In this document: one piece after another, positions 12,653 through 24,900 of the stretch
Layout: each line of letters starts with the position of its first letter
How positions within the stretch are numbered: position 1 is the stretch's first letter
Origin: Xiphophorus maculatus
Lineage: Eukaryota; Chordata; Actinopteri; Cyprinodontiformes; Poeciliidae
NCBI RefSeq assembly: GCF_002775205.1
Contig: NC_036451.1
Span: 20,942,351 to 21,006,350 of the forward strand
Direction of reading: 5' to 3'
DNA length: 64,000 bases
Made by a program: the position numbers and the translations under genes
Notes under the pieces: generated by a model
What the model saw: only the letters and a program-made list of their open reading frames with translations
Told to the model about the DNA's origin: nothing
Database searches by the model: none

Positions 12653-13220
12653 CACTGAAAAAATGAGAATTGAGGGGTCTTTGAATTTGCACAAACAAAA
12701 TAAGTTAATACTACACAAGTATTGTTGTACCTTTTCTAATTGTTGAGTGTTTTTTCTACCCTTTCACCCAGTGCTGTCTTAAAACACATAATGTAATACC
12801 ACTTAAAAAAATGTCTTTGAATTAACGTAATTCAATCATGGAAAGGATAGCTTTCTTTCAGCATGAAGCATGTTTGTTGAGCTAACTTAATTTTAATGAG
12901 TTGGATCAACTTAATTAAGTAGTGTGACGGTACCACTGTAACATGAGGTGGTTTCAACTAAATTTGCATTCATCTTAATCAAGTAAAGTCAATTATTTGG
13001 TCCAAAACTCTGCAAATTAGTTCGGCTGGTTCTATTAAATTACATTGGGTCCAACTATAGTAAATGAGTTGAATCAACCTTAATAAATTAAGTTGAACTA
13101 ACACATTTGCTTTAAATTGGAGTAACATAATTACATAGTGTTGAAATAAACAAAGTTATCAGGTGGAAATCCTTTCCATGATATTTTTAATGTTAATCCA
13201 ATTAGTTATTTTTTTTAGTG
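12653..13220. mobile_element. Non-autonomous DNA transposon (MITE), TA-flanked
   Basis: The ends are inverted: CACTGAAAAAATGA at the left and CACTAAAAAAAATAA read inward from the right. TA dinucleotides flank both ends (12651-12652 and 13221-13222). The inside is AT-rich with repeated phrases of the type 'agttgaactaac' and 'gagttgaatcaac', typical of abundant fish MITEs. It encodes nothing. It sits directly beside the collapsed gene copy. Confidence 0.6.
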
Positions 13221-13852
13221 TACGCTACATTATCACAAACTATTTATGGAGTAAAACTCTCTTTTTCAAACTGTATTTTAAACTACAGTGAAACCCAACT
13301 TAACAGTGAAGCAATAATTGTACATGAAACTTTTAAGGCTAAAATGATCACATCACTCAGAATATATACAATCACAATTGTGACAATGTATGACAAAGTA
13401 CAATTGTCATACATTGTATACATTGTTATACATTGTATGACAATGCATGTCATACATGTGAATGTATGTCATTCATACAAATGTTGCAATTATGAAAAAC
13501 GGATGCAAAATGTTCTCATCAGAAGATGCAACATTTACTTCAATTGTTGAGACTTGCGCAAGATTTCAAGATTATTTATTTTTGTACAACACAAAAGTGA
13601 CACAACAACAGCAGATATATTGCTTGTTTCAGGTTATTTAGTAAGTTGTAGCTAAGATAAACCCAACAATGTTAAAGTCTTTTCTGAAAGTCTTTAAAAA
13701 CAGATGATTTAAAAAATGTAAGTCACTCAAATGTCAGTGACTTTAAATGTCTTGATTGTGCGTCTACGTTACCAGCAAATATTTCATTCGACATATTTTT
13801 GATTTACGCCAAGATAGCAATATTTGAAGTCATTGCCATCTATTTTCATGGT
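13221..13852. other. Intergenic, 3' flank of gene C, with nested short inverted repeats
   Basis: An AT-rich stretch with repeats of 'catacattg' and its complement between 13385 and 13460 that make several overlapping imperfect hairpins. A possible poly(A) signal for gene C (AATAAA on the minus strand) is at 13575-13580. No gene is seen. Confidence 0.5.
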
Positions 13853-16800
13853 TTAACGTGGCACGGCACAGAGGCGGTAAGGTTTGGGACTACGAGCTGC
13901 TGCCATCCTGCACTCCAGACTGGGCTTCTCTCCTGGAGGAGGTGAGAACCTAAACCTCTGGAGGAGGGAGGTGAAGAAGAGGAACAGCTCCATCCTGGCC
14001 AGCTGCTCCCCGAGACACACACGTTTACCTAAGGATGCACAGTTCGACACATAGTTACTAGTTATGCAACACAAAGTAATATTACGGTAGTTTCCTACTT
14101 TTCTATTTGATATTAAATTTAACAAAAAGTCAAAATTATTGAGATGCAATGAAAATAATGTCTTATAGAAAAATGTAAAATACTAAAACTGTTTCTAAAC
14201 CTGTTTATTTACATAAGATATAGCTCCTGCAGGCCTATGCATCAATACTGTTTTTGTTCAATCTCAAAATAATAATTTTATTAGAAAAAATTATTATACT
14301 TTTAGTAATTTTTACATGTTTTTCCTCAGCATTTCACCTTTTTATTGTCATTTAAATTATTTTATACCCAATAAATAAGTTACTTTAACCAACAAATATT
14401 TGGGTTCCTTGATAGTTTGTGTGTTCAGTTTTAAATTTAAACCTAAATTAGATTAGATTTTTTTTGTTCCTTTATGTACTTTGTAGTAATAGATATATAA
14501 AATAAAAAATAAAAACGTTTTAAAAGCTCAATTCCATAAACTTAAAAACAGTTTTGCAGGCACATTTCGCTTTCTCTGAAGAATATTATTGATATAACCT
14601 GAATGAACATCAAAATTGATTACATTTCTACAAATAAATATATATGTAATAAACTTCTAATTCATTTTTTTTAAGTTACAAGAGCAACATTTAACATTTC
14701 ATCAATAACCACTTTCACTATGTTACTTCTCTTCAAAATAAGAACAAGCAGTCACCAAAAGGCTCTGGCTGACTACAAGTGAATATGTGCCAACTCTGTT
14801 AAACTGTATCAAGCAGAATAAAACACTTTAAAAAATTAAATAAAAGACTTACCTGCAGAAAAAGGCATGAAGGCGTCTCTCTTCCTAAATTTACCGTCCT
14901 GGTCCAGGAAGTGCTCAGGGTTGAAAGAGTGTGGCGTCTCCCACATGGACTCATCATGGAGGACAGAGTGAAGTGGAGCTAATATCAAGGTGCCCTGAGG
15001 AAAAAAACACAGCAAATACACGGCTTTATACTCCTACTTTTTAGTCACACCTTAATGTTTCCAAAAACAGTTTTATATGTCTGCCAATACGTTTGTTTAT
15101 GTCGCTGTGAAGAAACTGTGATCCACTCCGAATTGCAGAATTTATTTATTTTACACATCCAATCGTTTTTTTTTTTTAACAGTTTATGCTTTTTTAGATC
15201 ATGCAATGCATTTTAATCAAACTTTTTTGTAATTGTCTCCATTTTATGTATTACAAAGCTATGTTACCATTTTTCCCAAATAGGTGATGTATAGAACAAA
15301 GCACACTACTGGCTAAATGTAATTCAAGGATGCTAATCAATGCTTCACATCTACAACTTTCACTCTGTTTTAGGTGGCATTCTTGTTTTTGTCATCCTTA
15401 AACCCCGAGTATCATTCTTTTAGCCCATCATGCATGGGCAAAAAGAGTGATATTTATGATATATAAAAGGATGAATTTTGTGGTTGAAAAACTGTTTCAC
15501 CAAGTAATCAGATCAACCACAGCAGCTGCTTCTGCTTGTTAATCACTGCAGGAGGCTGACTGACAAGGAGGAGGATCTAATCAAAACAAATAAATAAATA
15601 ACAATAGATCTACCATTCACAAAACCTTGGATCTATAACATTAATAATTTAGCAAAAAATAAATTAATCTAATTCTTAAAAGGCTCCAACAGTGTGCATA
15701 AAGTTTAAATTCCTGTGTGTCTGCCCCAAGTGGTCAAATGTGTGAATTGCAGTTTGTCAAGATAAACAGATGATCTTCAGATTTTTACATCACCTTTAAA
15801 AAAAACAATCAAAGATGGAAAATATTCAGTAAGAGGAGCCCTGATACAGCAGGAGTCTACAGTCATTGTGTTTGAAGAAGTCAGTACAGAGCAATCTGTA
15901 ATGATCTATGACAGATAATTGTTCCTGGATGTTAAGATGCATTTATAAACTCATAATTAATGTTGTTTGCATATTTTGTACCTTTGGGATGGAGTATTTA
16001 TCCAAGGTGGTGTCTTTGCTTGCTATTCGAGGCACATTTAACGGGACGATGTTCCCCATCCTCTGTATCTCGTGGATGACAGCGTTGGTGTAAGGCAGGT
16101 TGTCTCTGTCAGTCGTAGACGGCTGCCTGGACGGACCAATCACAGCGTCTATCTCAGCCTGGACCCGCTCTGCATGCAGAGAAAAACAACCTTTGAATCT
16201 ATTGTTACACTGATACTCTGAAATGTAAATTTTATAAAGATTATACCCAACACCAGACTGATCTGTTAGTGAGTGGTGAATATGTAAAGTCATAGGAATA
16301 CTTGCTTCCTCACACACCTTGTATGTCAGGATAGTAGATCATGTACAGCAGCCCCCAGTGCAAAGTGGTGGTGGTGGTTTCAGTTCCAGCACCGAACAGG
16401 TCAAAAATGCAAAAACACAGATTCTCCAAATCAAAACCGGAGTCTTTGTCTTCTTTCTGTAAGTAACATAAATAAATGAATCAGATGAGAGCATGTGCTT
16501 AATGAGACACAGCAGAGTCCTCACCTCTCCCATCTCTATCAGGAAGGAGTCGATGTAGTCTCGTGGAGATGACGGGTCGAGGTTTTCTCTGTGTTCCTTG
16601 ATCTTGATTTTTATGAGTTCAACTATCTCCCTTGTTATGGAGAATAGCGTCTGATGAGGCCCCGGCAGCCGCTTCATCAGCCAGGGAATTACGTTGTAAA
16701 GCTAAAGACCATAGACATACACTTTTAGGTGTCAGAAACATTTTTATTTCAAGGTATGCCTTCATAAAAACAACACAAATCTACTCTACAAAATAAAAAA

Positions 16801-18057
16801 TGTGTTATGGATTTAGTCCATATTTTGATTCAAGGATTTTTTTTCTTTTTTTTTTTTGAGAGTTCTCACCTGCACCACTATGTTTCCCTGTAAGCGCATA
16901 ACTTCATTGAATTTCTGCAGTATCGCCTGCTGCTGCTGGTCTGTGTACTCAAATCTGTTCCCAAAGACCAAACAGCAGATAACATTGGACACAGCCTTGT
17001 TTACCAAAGTCTGGGAATTAAAAGGCTGACCTGTAAGATAGAGAAACGTTTCAGTAAGATTTCCACCGTTTTTAAACATCCTTTGTGAGTTTTTTCACTT
17101 TTTTTGTTATTCTATGTGTTTCATTTCTCTTTGTTATGTAATCTGGGGAAATACTGTGTCCCTCACTCTTATTATCATCTTGCTTTTCACAGATCTGCTT
17201 CCTCTTGTCATGCTGTTTGATCCTGCTTCTGTTCTTAGGATACAAGAGCCTCTCAGTGACTTAGAATATAATGGGAAAAGTTAATTGATTTAAATAATTC
17301 AAATCTGAGAGGGAAACTCGTATATAAATTCCTGGTAATATATTTCCAGCCTTTATATTAGGGATACACGATATACCTGCACTAACGTCAGTGTTGGTTG
17401 ATGTTAGTAATTTATTAACAGATCGGTATTGGTCCGATAAATAAGACTGGCCTGATGTTAACAACTAGTATTTATTTCCATCTTGTTTGCTTCTGGAGGA
17501 GATCGATGGTGGTATTTGTTTGATTGACCATGTGACGGTGACAGTCATGCACCTCAAGATTGTGGGAAATTTAACTGAAGCAGAGAATCAGTGGTGGAGA
17601 CAGCAGTGTGGTCCATTTTTTTAAAGGTATTGAAACGCTAATGAGATCAGTTATCAGCCATAACAACAATATTAATGTCAGATATCGATATTTGGCCCAA
17701 ATTTCCATAGTTAGATATGAAAATTTAGATACTTTTCAGTAAGTATCTAACTTCTAATATTAACTTTTAAAAGTTAATATTTTTTAAGTAAAATACTTTC
17801 ATTGGTCCTTTGTCATTTTTACATTTTCTAAGGAACTGAATGTTTTTCTTTTTTTTAATATGTCACTTTTGAAATAAAGTCACTGATATAAATCAACTAT
17901 AAATTCTAATTAACATGCACCTACACATAAAACTTGGTTTAGATTTTCTTTTAAAAGTCCTTAAAGTTTCTATTCCACTTGTGTCCTCTTATTTCTTCAC
18001 AGCTTTCAGGGTTGGTGTTCATAATATGTGTAAAATTAATAAAAAAAATAAGTCAAA

Positions 18058-18132
<75 letters not shown>

Positions 18133-19927
18133 GGATATATTTGCCTTTATGAGCGGCGTAGCCCTCTGTGAGGTACTGGCACTCCTGCTGGATGGATCGC
18201 TCCAGCGTTTTCTTGCCCAGGCCAAAGTTTCTGAGTGTTTGAAGAGCAAATCTCCTGTGTGTCTTCCATGGATAACCACTGGAACCAACAAGACCTATTG
18301 AAAGCAAAAAACAATGTTACAGTAAAGGTATTTGGGAATTACTCCATTAAGCAACATCTATATGATTTGTTTCTTGTGTGAAATAGTTGTTATCAATACC
18401 AAAACTAAAAACTGCAGATTTGGACACAAAATCTTTACCTTTATTCCCAACTAACTCTTCAAACAGCGGGATGACGGGACGATCTACGAAGTCTTCTCCT
18501 TGAAGGATCAGAGCCTCCCTTATTTGCTTGTAGCCACTAACGATGACAGTCCGGGCACCAAAGAGGCGAACACTGAAAACGTTCCCATATTTTTCTGCCA
18601 ACTGAGCACAAAGAATGGCCCCAATGACTCAACACAAAGGAAAAATGAATTGTCAAAACACTGAGGACACTTTCCTTTTGTGCTCAGTACCAGCAGTCCA
18701 CCCAGTCAGACGGGGAGCAGTGTCCCTAAAAGCTTTAGTTCGGAGGTTTAGTGACTTCCTAAATCTATAAAGAACCTTTGAATGTCTTCCTACTTTGTTA
18801 CAGTACAGCCCCAAGCTTGAATTTATTTTATTGCAGTTTTAAGTGATAAACCAACATTTCTGTTTGTGCATCTGTCAAACTGAGAAACACAGACCAAATG
18901 TTCAACCTCAAATCTAGAGATCTTGCACCAATTATTTTATGGTTATATGTTTTGGCTGAGATAGCTGATGAATGGATAGTGTGAACTTGGCTTTGAAATG
19001 GCCAAGTCAAAGTCCAGACCTACATTGGAAACACCTCAAAATGTTCAATTACAGAGGTCAAAAGGTTGTGCGTTAGCTATGTAGGAAATGGCATAAGCTG
19101 CTTTAAAGCTCCATTATGTAAGTTTTGTAGAAATATCTATTTTTCACATTTATATTGTGTCGAGACAGTACGTGTACGAGAAAAAATCTGAGCTTTTCTG
19201 CCTCCTCTCTATGGACCTGCTGTCTACTGAAATACACTGCTCCATCAGAAACAACACATCAGAAGAAGGAAGAGGGTCTTAGCACTGTCAATCACCCTCG
19301 TGTAAGCATCCCTCCGTCAGCATGGCCACCAATGACGACAGATATTGGTGGCCTGATAGGTTGGTTTTGCTCTGGTGCATTTCATCAGACAGCAAGAATA
19401 CCACTGGGAAGAGATGGAGGAGCTAAATCTTTTCACGGATTATCTGTCTCATCTTACATTGTCACAACACAGTTACAGTGTTAGGAAATGTGTAAAAAAT
19501 ATTATTGTAAAAGTTACACACTGCAGCTTTAATTGCAGTGAAATGTGGCGCAACAAACTACGGACTCCTGGGGTGGGGCCTGAATAAAAATATGTTGAAG
19601 TAGGGCAACTCTTACTTGAGCAAAGTTTTTGGATACTTTGCCCACCTCTGATTATACTTTATTTTTCTGAGTCTAACTGCTTGTATTCACAGTATCTACA
19701 TTATAAAACTATTTGACAATCAGACCAAGGTCCAAATTGTCGGTGAAATCCTGCGCTTCATTTGACTATAGTATAGTCACTATACCTTTACACTAGTTGC
19801 TTCCAAATCCGGATCATCGGGGTATTTTAGTTATTTTAATGTAAGAGCTGCAGTTTCATCTCCCACAGAGAAAACAAATCACTCTCAAAGAGATAAACCT
19901 GAAAATGTTTCAGAGTATTAAACTCAG

Positions 19928-19959
<32 letters not shown>

Positions 19960-20180
19960 TTTTGCATTTTATTGAATACCTCAGAAAACTGCAGGTGCAT
20001 CCGAGAGATGTCGATGAGATGAAGGTGTCCAACAAAAGGAAGAGACCAGGGTCCGGGTGGAAAGTTTCTCGGCACTCTGTTCTTCCAAACATCGCTCAGC
20101 AGCAGAAAAACAAACACAAATATGAGAAAGCTGCTGCTGTCGATCCAGTCCAAGCCCACAACACGCAGGAGGGACTTCAT
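13853..20180 (-). CDS. Gene C: cytochrome P450 family 2 (CYP2P/CYP2J-like), complete
   Basis: Nine exons encode 498 residues: 20180-19980, 18601-18439, 18294-18145, 17030-16870, 16701-16525, 16456-16318, 16169-15982, 14994-14853 and 14028-13853 (stop TAA). The start ATG gives the family-typical 67-codon exon 1. The anchor, PPGP 41-44, AGTETT 307-312, EIQR 364-367 and heme Cys445 ([10 protein letters not shown]) are all present. The exon 3 donor is odd: the length-conserving site is AAAG|GCAAAT, a GC donor. A GT donor lies 12 bases downstream, with its GT at 18132-18131 at the edge of an AT repeat, and would add four residues in frame. All other introns are GT-AG. The gene is more distant from A/B than those are from each other. 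Expected to be an ER monooxygenase; subfamily is inferred. Confidence 0.95.
17355..17705. repeat. Degenerate dispersed repeat in gene C intron 3
   Basis: A stretch starting 'gggatacacgatatac' with later phrases 'gatatcgatatttggcc' resembles the 'gggatgcacgatat' class of fish hAT-like repeats. Clean termini and a target duplication are not visible. It is probably an old, decayed insertion. Confidence 0.35.
17756..17781. repeat. Perfect 26-bp palindrome
   Basis: A gap-free perfect palindrome of 26 bases (arms of 13) in intron 3 of gene C. It is AT-rich, so chance is more likely than for the GC-containing hairpins listed elsewhere. Confidence 0.6.
18061..18131. repeat. (AT)n microsatellite abutting exon 3 of gene C
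   Basis: About 71 bases of uninterrupted AT. On the gene strand it begins 12-14 bases after the end of exon 3, so it directly adjoins the splice donor region. Confidence 0.95.
18781..19070. mobile_element. Tc1/mariner relic in gene C intron 1
   Basis: The left part has the sort of phrase ('ttgttacagtacagcc', 'gataaaccaac') found at the ends of a widespread fish Tc1-like family. Bases around 18998-19022 translate as WPSQSPDL, the conserved transposase block before the last catalytic residue. The rest is deleted or decayed. It lies upstream of exon 2 in intron 1. Confidence 0.5.
19107..19528. mobile_element. TTAA-flanked MITE (piggyBac-like by target site)
   Basis: TTAA flanks both sides (19103-19106 and 19529-19532). 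The ends are inverted and imperfect: AGCTCCATTATGTAAGTTTT on the left and AGCTGCAGTGTGTAACTTTT read inward from the right. The 422-bp interior has no transposase. The TTAA target suggests mobilisation by a piggyBac-type enzyme, which is inference. Confidence 0.45.
19929..19963. repeat. (ATTT)n microsatellite in gene C intron 1
   Basis: About eight tandem ATTT units, 17 bases downstream of the exon 1 donor on the gene strand. Confidence 0.9.
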
Positions 20181-20290
20181 GACTTCTCCTTAAACTGCGT
20201 CTGATTAAAATGCCTTAAGTTTTAATACGCAGAAACGCAGGAAGAAAACACTGCGTGACGTCACAGAATCACATTGGTACGCTGTTGGCC

Positions 20291-20304
20291 TTCAAAGTAA
20301 AAGC
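20291..20304 (-). promoter_or_regulatory. Putative core promoter element of gene C (variant)
   Basis: On the minus strand this reads GCTTTTACTTTGAA, one or two changes from the element of the sister genes, 111-124 bases before the ATG. Confidence 0.4.
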
Positions 20305-20389
20305 AGTAAGCGCAGAACATTGAAAGAAAAAAAGAATTATTAGTCGTAAAATTCATGGGAGCCTAAAATCTCCCTCCTGGTGCCATCTT

Positions 20390-20513
20390 ATATAATATAA
20401 TATAATATAATATAATATAATATAATATAATATAATATAATATAATATAATATAATATAATATAATATAATATAATATAATATAATATAATATAATATAA
20501 TATAATATAATAA
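20390..20513. repeat. (TATAA)n pentanucleotide array upstream of gene C
   Basis: About 25 near-perfect copies of a 5-base unit, starting about 210 bases upstream of the start codon of gene C. Read on either strand it contains many TATA-like words. Confidence 0.95.
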
Positions 20514-20533
20514 TTTATTGCCAGTAGTTGCAG

Positions 20534-20579
20534 CATCATGCTGTGGGAATACGTTTTGCAATATTCCCACTGCATGATG
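20534..20579. repeat. Imperfect hairpin beside the (TATAA)n array
   Basis: Arms 20534-20551 and 20562-20579 pair at 17 of 18 positions around a 10-base loop. It is just upstream of the pentanucleotide array, 5' of gene C. Confidence 0.7.
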
Positions 20580-21912
20580 GGAAACTGGACGGAACTAACA
20601 GGAAAATCCTGAAGAAGAAAAAATCTAATTGTATTTTAACAATTTCGCAGGGAAATGAGATCCAGTGATCGTAACATGGTGAGCAATGTCAACTTTCAGT
20701 TGAATTATTGTGTCTAACTGCTGTGGGTATTTATGATGTAGATCAACTTCATTTAGAAACGCCAAACTCACTTTCATTTTGGGCCGTATCAAAATTATTT
20801 TTATTTGCTTATTATAGAAAAGATTTACAAAAGCTGAGAAAATGAAACATGAACAGAATTTGACGAGAACCAGGAGAAAAGAGAACGGGGGAGAACCTTA
20901 GCAGGACACGGAATGAACAAAGCACAGAACAAAAGAAAGAACTGAGAAAGCCAAAACAAAGCAATGAACTAACTGATTGTGGAAACCATGACTGAAACAT
21001 TAAAAAATCAACAGCCAAAAGAAAGAAATAAACAAAACACCTCCACGAAAACCATGACAAAAGTACCCCAAAGTTTATGGTCGTAATCATATAATCCTGG
21101 TTGGCAACATGTGGAAAAGCTCAAGGGTTGTGAGCAGTTCTGCATCTGTTTTATTTACCTTTTATTGACTGATTCCTGTCCTGGCATTCAGCTTTACTTT
21201 TGCCCCACTGACTCGCACTTATCAGTGACATTTCTCCCAGTGGTAGATCAGCTTTATCTTATCTCCAAAACTTTTATATTACCCCTGAAGCTGAAAATAT
21301 CCAGCTGCTTTCACAATAACTTTTCTCCAAAGCTTATCAGGAGATACGCTGATTTTAAAGACAGAGGTAAAACCAAAGCTTTTCATTTAAGACTAGATGT
21401 ACTTTGTTGATCCCAGAATTGGAAGATTATTGAAGTCAAGTGATTATAGACATTTGTGAATACTGATAAAACATGAAAGTTATGATTTCATCACGTGATC
21501 ATTTCAAAGCTGTTCCTTTGGCCTTTTGTGTCGTCTTTCATATCTTCTAGCTTAAATACGTTCTATGCTTCTTTTTAAGGAAGTGAACATTACATCAAAA
21601 ACATTTCACTGTAAAAAAATATTAAATGGACATGAATCACAACCAACAGAACTTAACAGGTTATTGATCTGCTTCCCAACAACAGGTTCAAAATGTAAGC
21701 AAAATATTCCAGAGCAGGATGAAATGTGTTTTAGATTAAAATATAGCCATTTAAGTCAGACCGTTCATTTCTAGCATCAACAATTTGGACAACTTTATTT
21801 CTACACAATTTGATATCTTAATAGCTGTAATAGAAATAGGATTTAAGACACAGCTGCCACTGAGATCTTTGATTTCAGAGACAGTGTAATGGATCCAAGA
21901 GGTTCTGTTGGT

Positions 21913-24900
21913 TTAACGTTGTGCGACACAGAGGCGGTAAGGTTTGGGATAATGAGTGGCTCCCAGTTTGTACTCCAGACTGGGCTTCTCTCCTGGAGGA
22001 GGTGAGAACTTAAACCTCTGGAGGAGGGAGGTGAAGAAGAGGAACAGCTCCATCCTGGCCAGCTGCTCCCCGAGACACACACGTTTACCTGAGAATACAC
22101 AACACAACACCATTGATACACAACTGTGATGTACTAAAGACAGTCAAGATTGCTCCAGTTTGGTTTAATGCTTTGTTTGCCTATAATGCTTATTTCTCTA
22201 TTGTATATGATATGCCAGGTTGAATAAAATAACCATTTAAGCATGTTACTGGAGTTATTCACACGGCCACACTTTATTCTGGACTGATCAGTGTCAGCTC
22301 CTTACCTCCTGTACATAGCAAGAGCGCCATCAGTGGCAATTTGTTGGCTTTTATTTATCTTCAACTTAACAGAAAGCAAGCAAACACAGGAGCACAATCA
22401 TAACAAAATTGTCCCAAAAACACCTTGGTTACGCTACAGGTTCATTAGTTTCTGTCTGCAACACCACAATCTCTTTTCTGGCACTTCATATTTAAACCAA
22501 GCAAAGAAAAATCTAGTTATCCTATAACTTTTCAGTAGTTATTAACTCAAAGAAAATTTGAGCTATTTTTATTGATCGCTGATGGAATGGTTCCATTTTT
22601 TTTTAATAAGGACACATACGTATCATGCAGTCAAGCTGATTATCGTTTTACGAAGACTCAAGTAGAAATAAAGTGAATTTTAACAGACTGAAACCGACCT
22701 GCAGAAAAAGGCATGAAGGCGTCTCTCTTCCTAAATTTACCGTCCTGGTCCAGGAAGTGCTGAGGGTTGAAGGAGTGTGGAGTCTCCCACATGGACTCAT
22801 CATGGAGGACAGAGTGAAGCGTTGCCATGACCAAGGTTCCCTGGAGATTGAAAAAAGACAAGAGGCTCAGTAAGACATTTATTTCTGCTCAGTTTGTCGG
22901 TAGAATTTTATCTGTACAGGGAGCAAAACAAGATAAATAGTGAATAAAGATAAATAGTTTACACCCATTTATAATAAACCTGTAGGGGAATTATTAGATA
23001 GTAAGGTGAGTTTTCAATTCTTCTTGGGGGTTTTTTTATGGCAAAGAAACATTTAAAAAATAATTGTGAGTAAATTATGAATGAATAATTCTGTTTAAAG
23101 TAATCAGTTGTTTTTTTCTTTAGTTTATTTCTGTGTCCCTCAATGTGTGGGTTTGTCAGAAATAAAGGCTGTGCTGAGAAAATGTTAACCCACAATCACT
23201 GCTCCTAACTGAAATACTGTCCGCTGTAAATAATGTACCTTTGGAATAGAGTATTTATCCAGGGTGGTGTCTTTGGTTGTCATGCGGGCCACATTCAGTG
23301 GGACGATGTTTCCCTTCCTCTGTATCTCGTGGATGACGGCGTCAGTGTAGGGCATGTTCTCTCTGTCGGTCACCGCGGGTTGTCTGGATGGACCGATCAC
23401 GGCGTCTATCTCAGCCTGGACACGCTCTGAAGACATTAAAACACAACTGACTCTGGAGTCTGAGCAATGGGGAAAATGAATGCCTTACTCTGTTTTTATA
23501 TTTATATTTCAGTCTGCTGAGTGTTCCTCACACACCTTGTATGTCAGGATAGTAGATCATGTACAGCAGCCCCCAGTGCAAAGTGGTGGTGGTGGTTTCT
23601 GTCCCAGCAAAAAACAGGTCCAGAGTGCAGGCGCACAAATTTAAGATATCAAAACCAGAATCTTTGTCCTCTTTCTGCCAAAGATATGAGAGACAGGAGT
23701 GACAATGTGTCTACATACCTACTATATGCATTGTGCTGTTCAAGCTTTTTAATCTCCCTCTGATCTCTTAAGACTTAGCCAGACTTTCTAATGTTGTTTT
23801 TAAGAGAAACTCAAAAGTACTTTTGCAGACTTTAATGTCCCTGACTGTGATGGTTTATTCTTGCTACAAATGAGAAATATGGATGAAAAGGTTCCTGTAA
23901 ATTCAAATGACCATGTTACCTTCAGTTGTTATAAAAAATTTTGTATGCAATGTCGTGCTCTGTGAGAGACCGCAACTCCGAGAGCGAGTTTTGTAGGAGC
24001 AAGAGTTTAGCTGCCACAGAAGATTCAACGTTTCCTCAAACATGCATGTAAGAATTAAAACAAAACTCCATATATGTTTTTGATGAGGGAATAACTTTAT
24101 AACATAATATGAAGCTAAAAGGTCAACTTTACATAATATCTTCCATTTGAATATGTTTGCTGTTTATGTATAAAGTGTTGTCTGTGTGGCTTAGTGCAAG
24201 CAAAATGACATAAATAACAGACGAACATATTATGTATGGAAAAATGAACTATTCTGCCTTTCTTTAGGACAGAACTGAAGCAAAAATATAATGAAGACTG
24301 ACATGAGACTATAGGCTATATGGTTATAAACACAAACGTCCAAAATAGTCAAATAATTATATGTAATTTATTACTGAATTCAACACTTACGTCTCCCATT
24401 TCTGTCAGGAAGGAGTCGATGTAGTCTCTCGGTGATGAGGGATCAAAGTCCTCTTTGTGTTCTTTGATACGGATTTCTACAAAGTCAACTATGTTCTGTA
24501 GAAGATCAAATATTCTCTTTTGGGGTCCAGGTAGCCACTTCATCACAAAGGGAATCACGTTGAATATCTGAGGATCAAAGAAGATAAAATCTCATCCTTG
24601 GTGAAAAACCTTTAGACAAATATTGTTTTGCTGAATATGCAGTAAAGTATATCTTCAGCTACATTTGGATCTTCTGTCGAACAAATTTTGATTTGGGGAG
24701 TTGAAACTATAACTACACTTTGTCTGCATTCTTAGTGTGCAATATGTGTGCAAAGAGACTTACCTGCACCCACAAACCTTCCTGTAAGCGCAAAATCTCA
24801 TTTAAGTTCTCAAGGATAGTCTGGTAATGCTTGTCATTGTATTCGTATCGACTCCCGAAGACCAAACAGCAGATGATGTTGGACACGGCGTTGTTGATCA

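Larger units (their letters stand above)
20181..21912. other. Intergenic C-D
   Basis: It holds the putative promoter of gene C, a (TATAA)n array and an imperfect hairpin, described separately. At 20820-21060 there is an A-rich, purine-biased stretch with many 'gaacaaa' and 'gaaagaa' phrases that looks repeat-derived but unassigned. The right end is the 3' flank of gene D with AATAAA on the minus strand at 21794-21799. No gene is seen. Confidence 0.6.

Noticed and set aside
18019-18307. Open frames with Tyr-Ile repeats
   Set aside because: They run from exon 3 of gene C into the AT microsatellite and are not separate proteins.
20363-20575. Open frames with repeating Ile-Leu-Tyr-Tyr
   Set aside because: They are translations of the (TATAA)n array.
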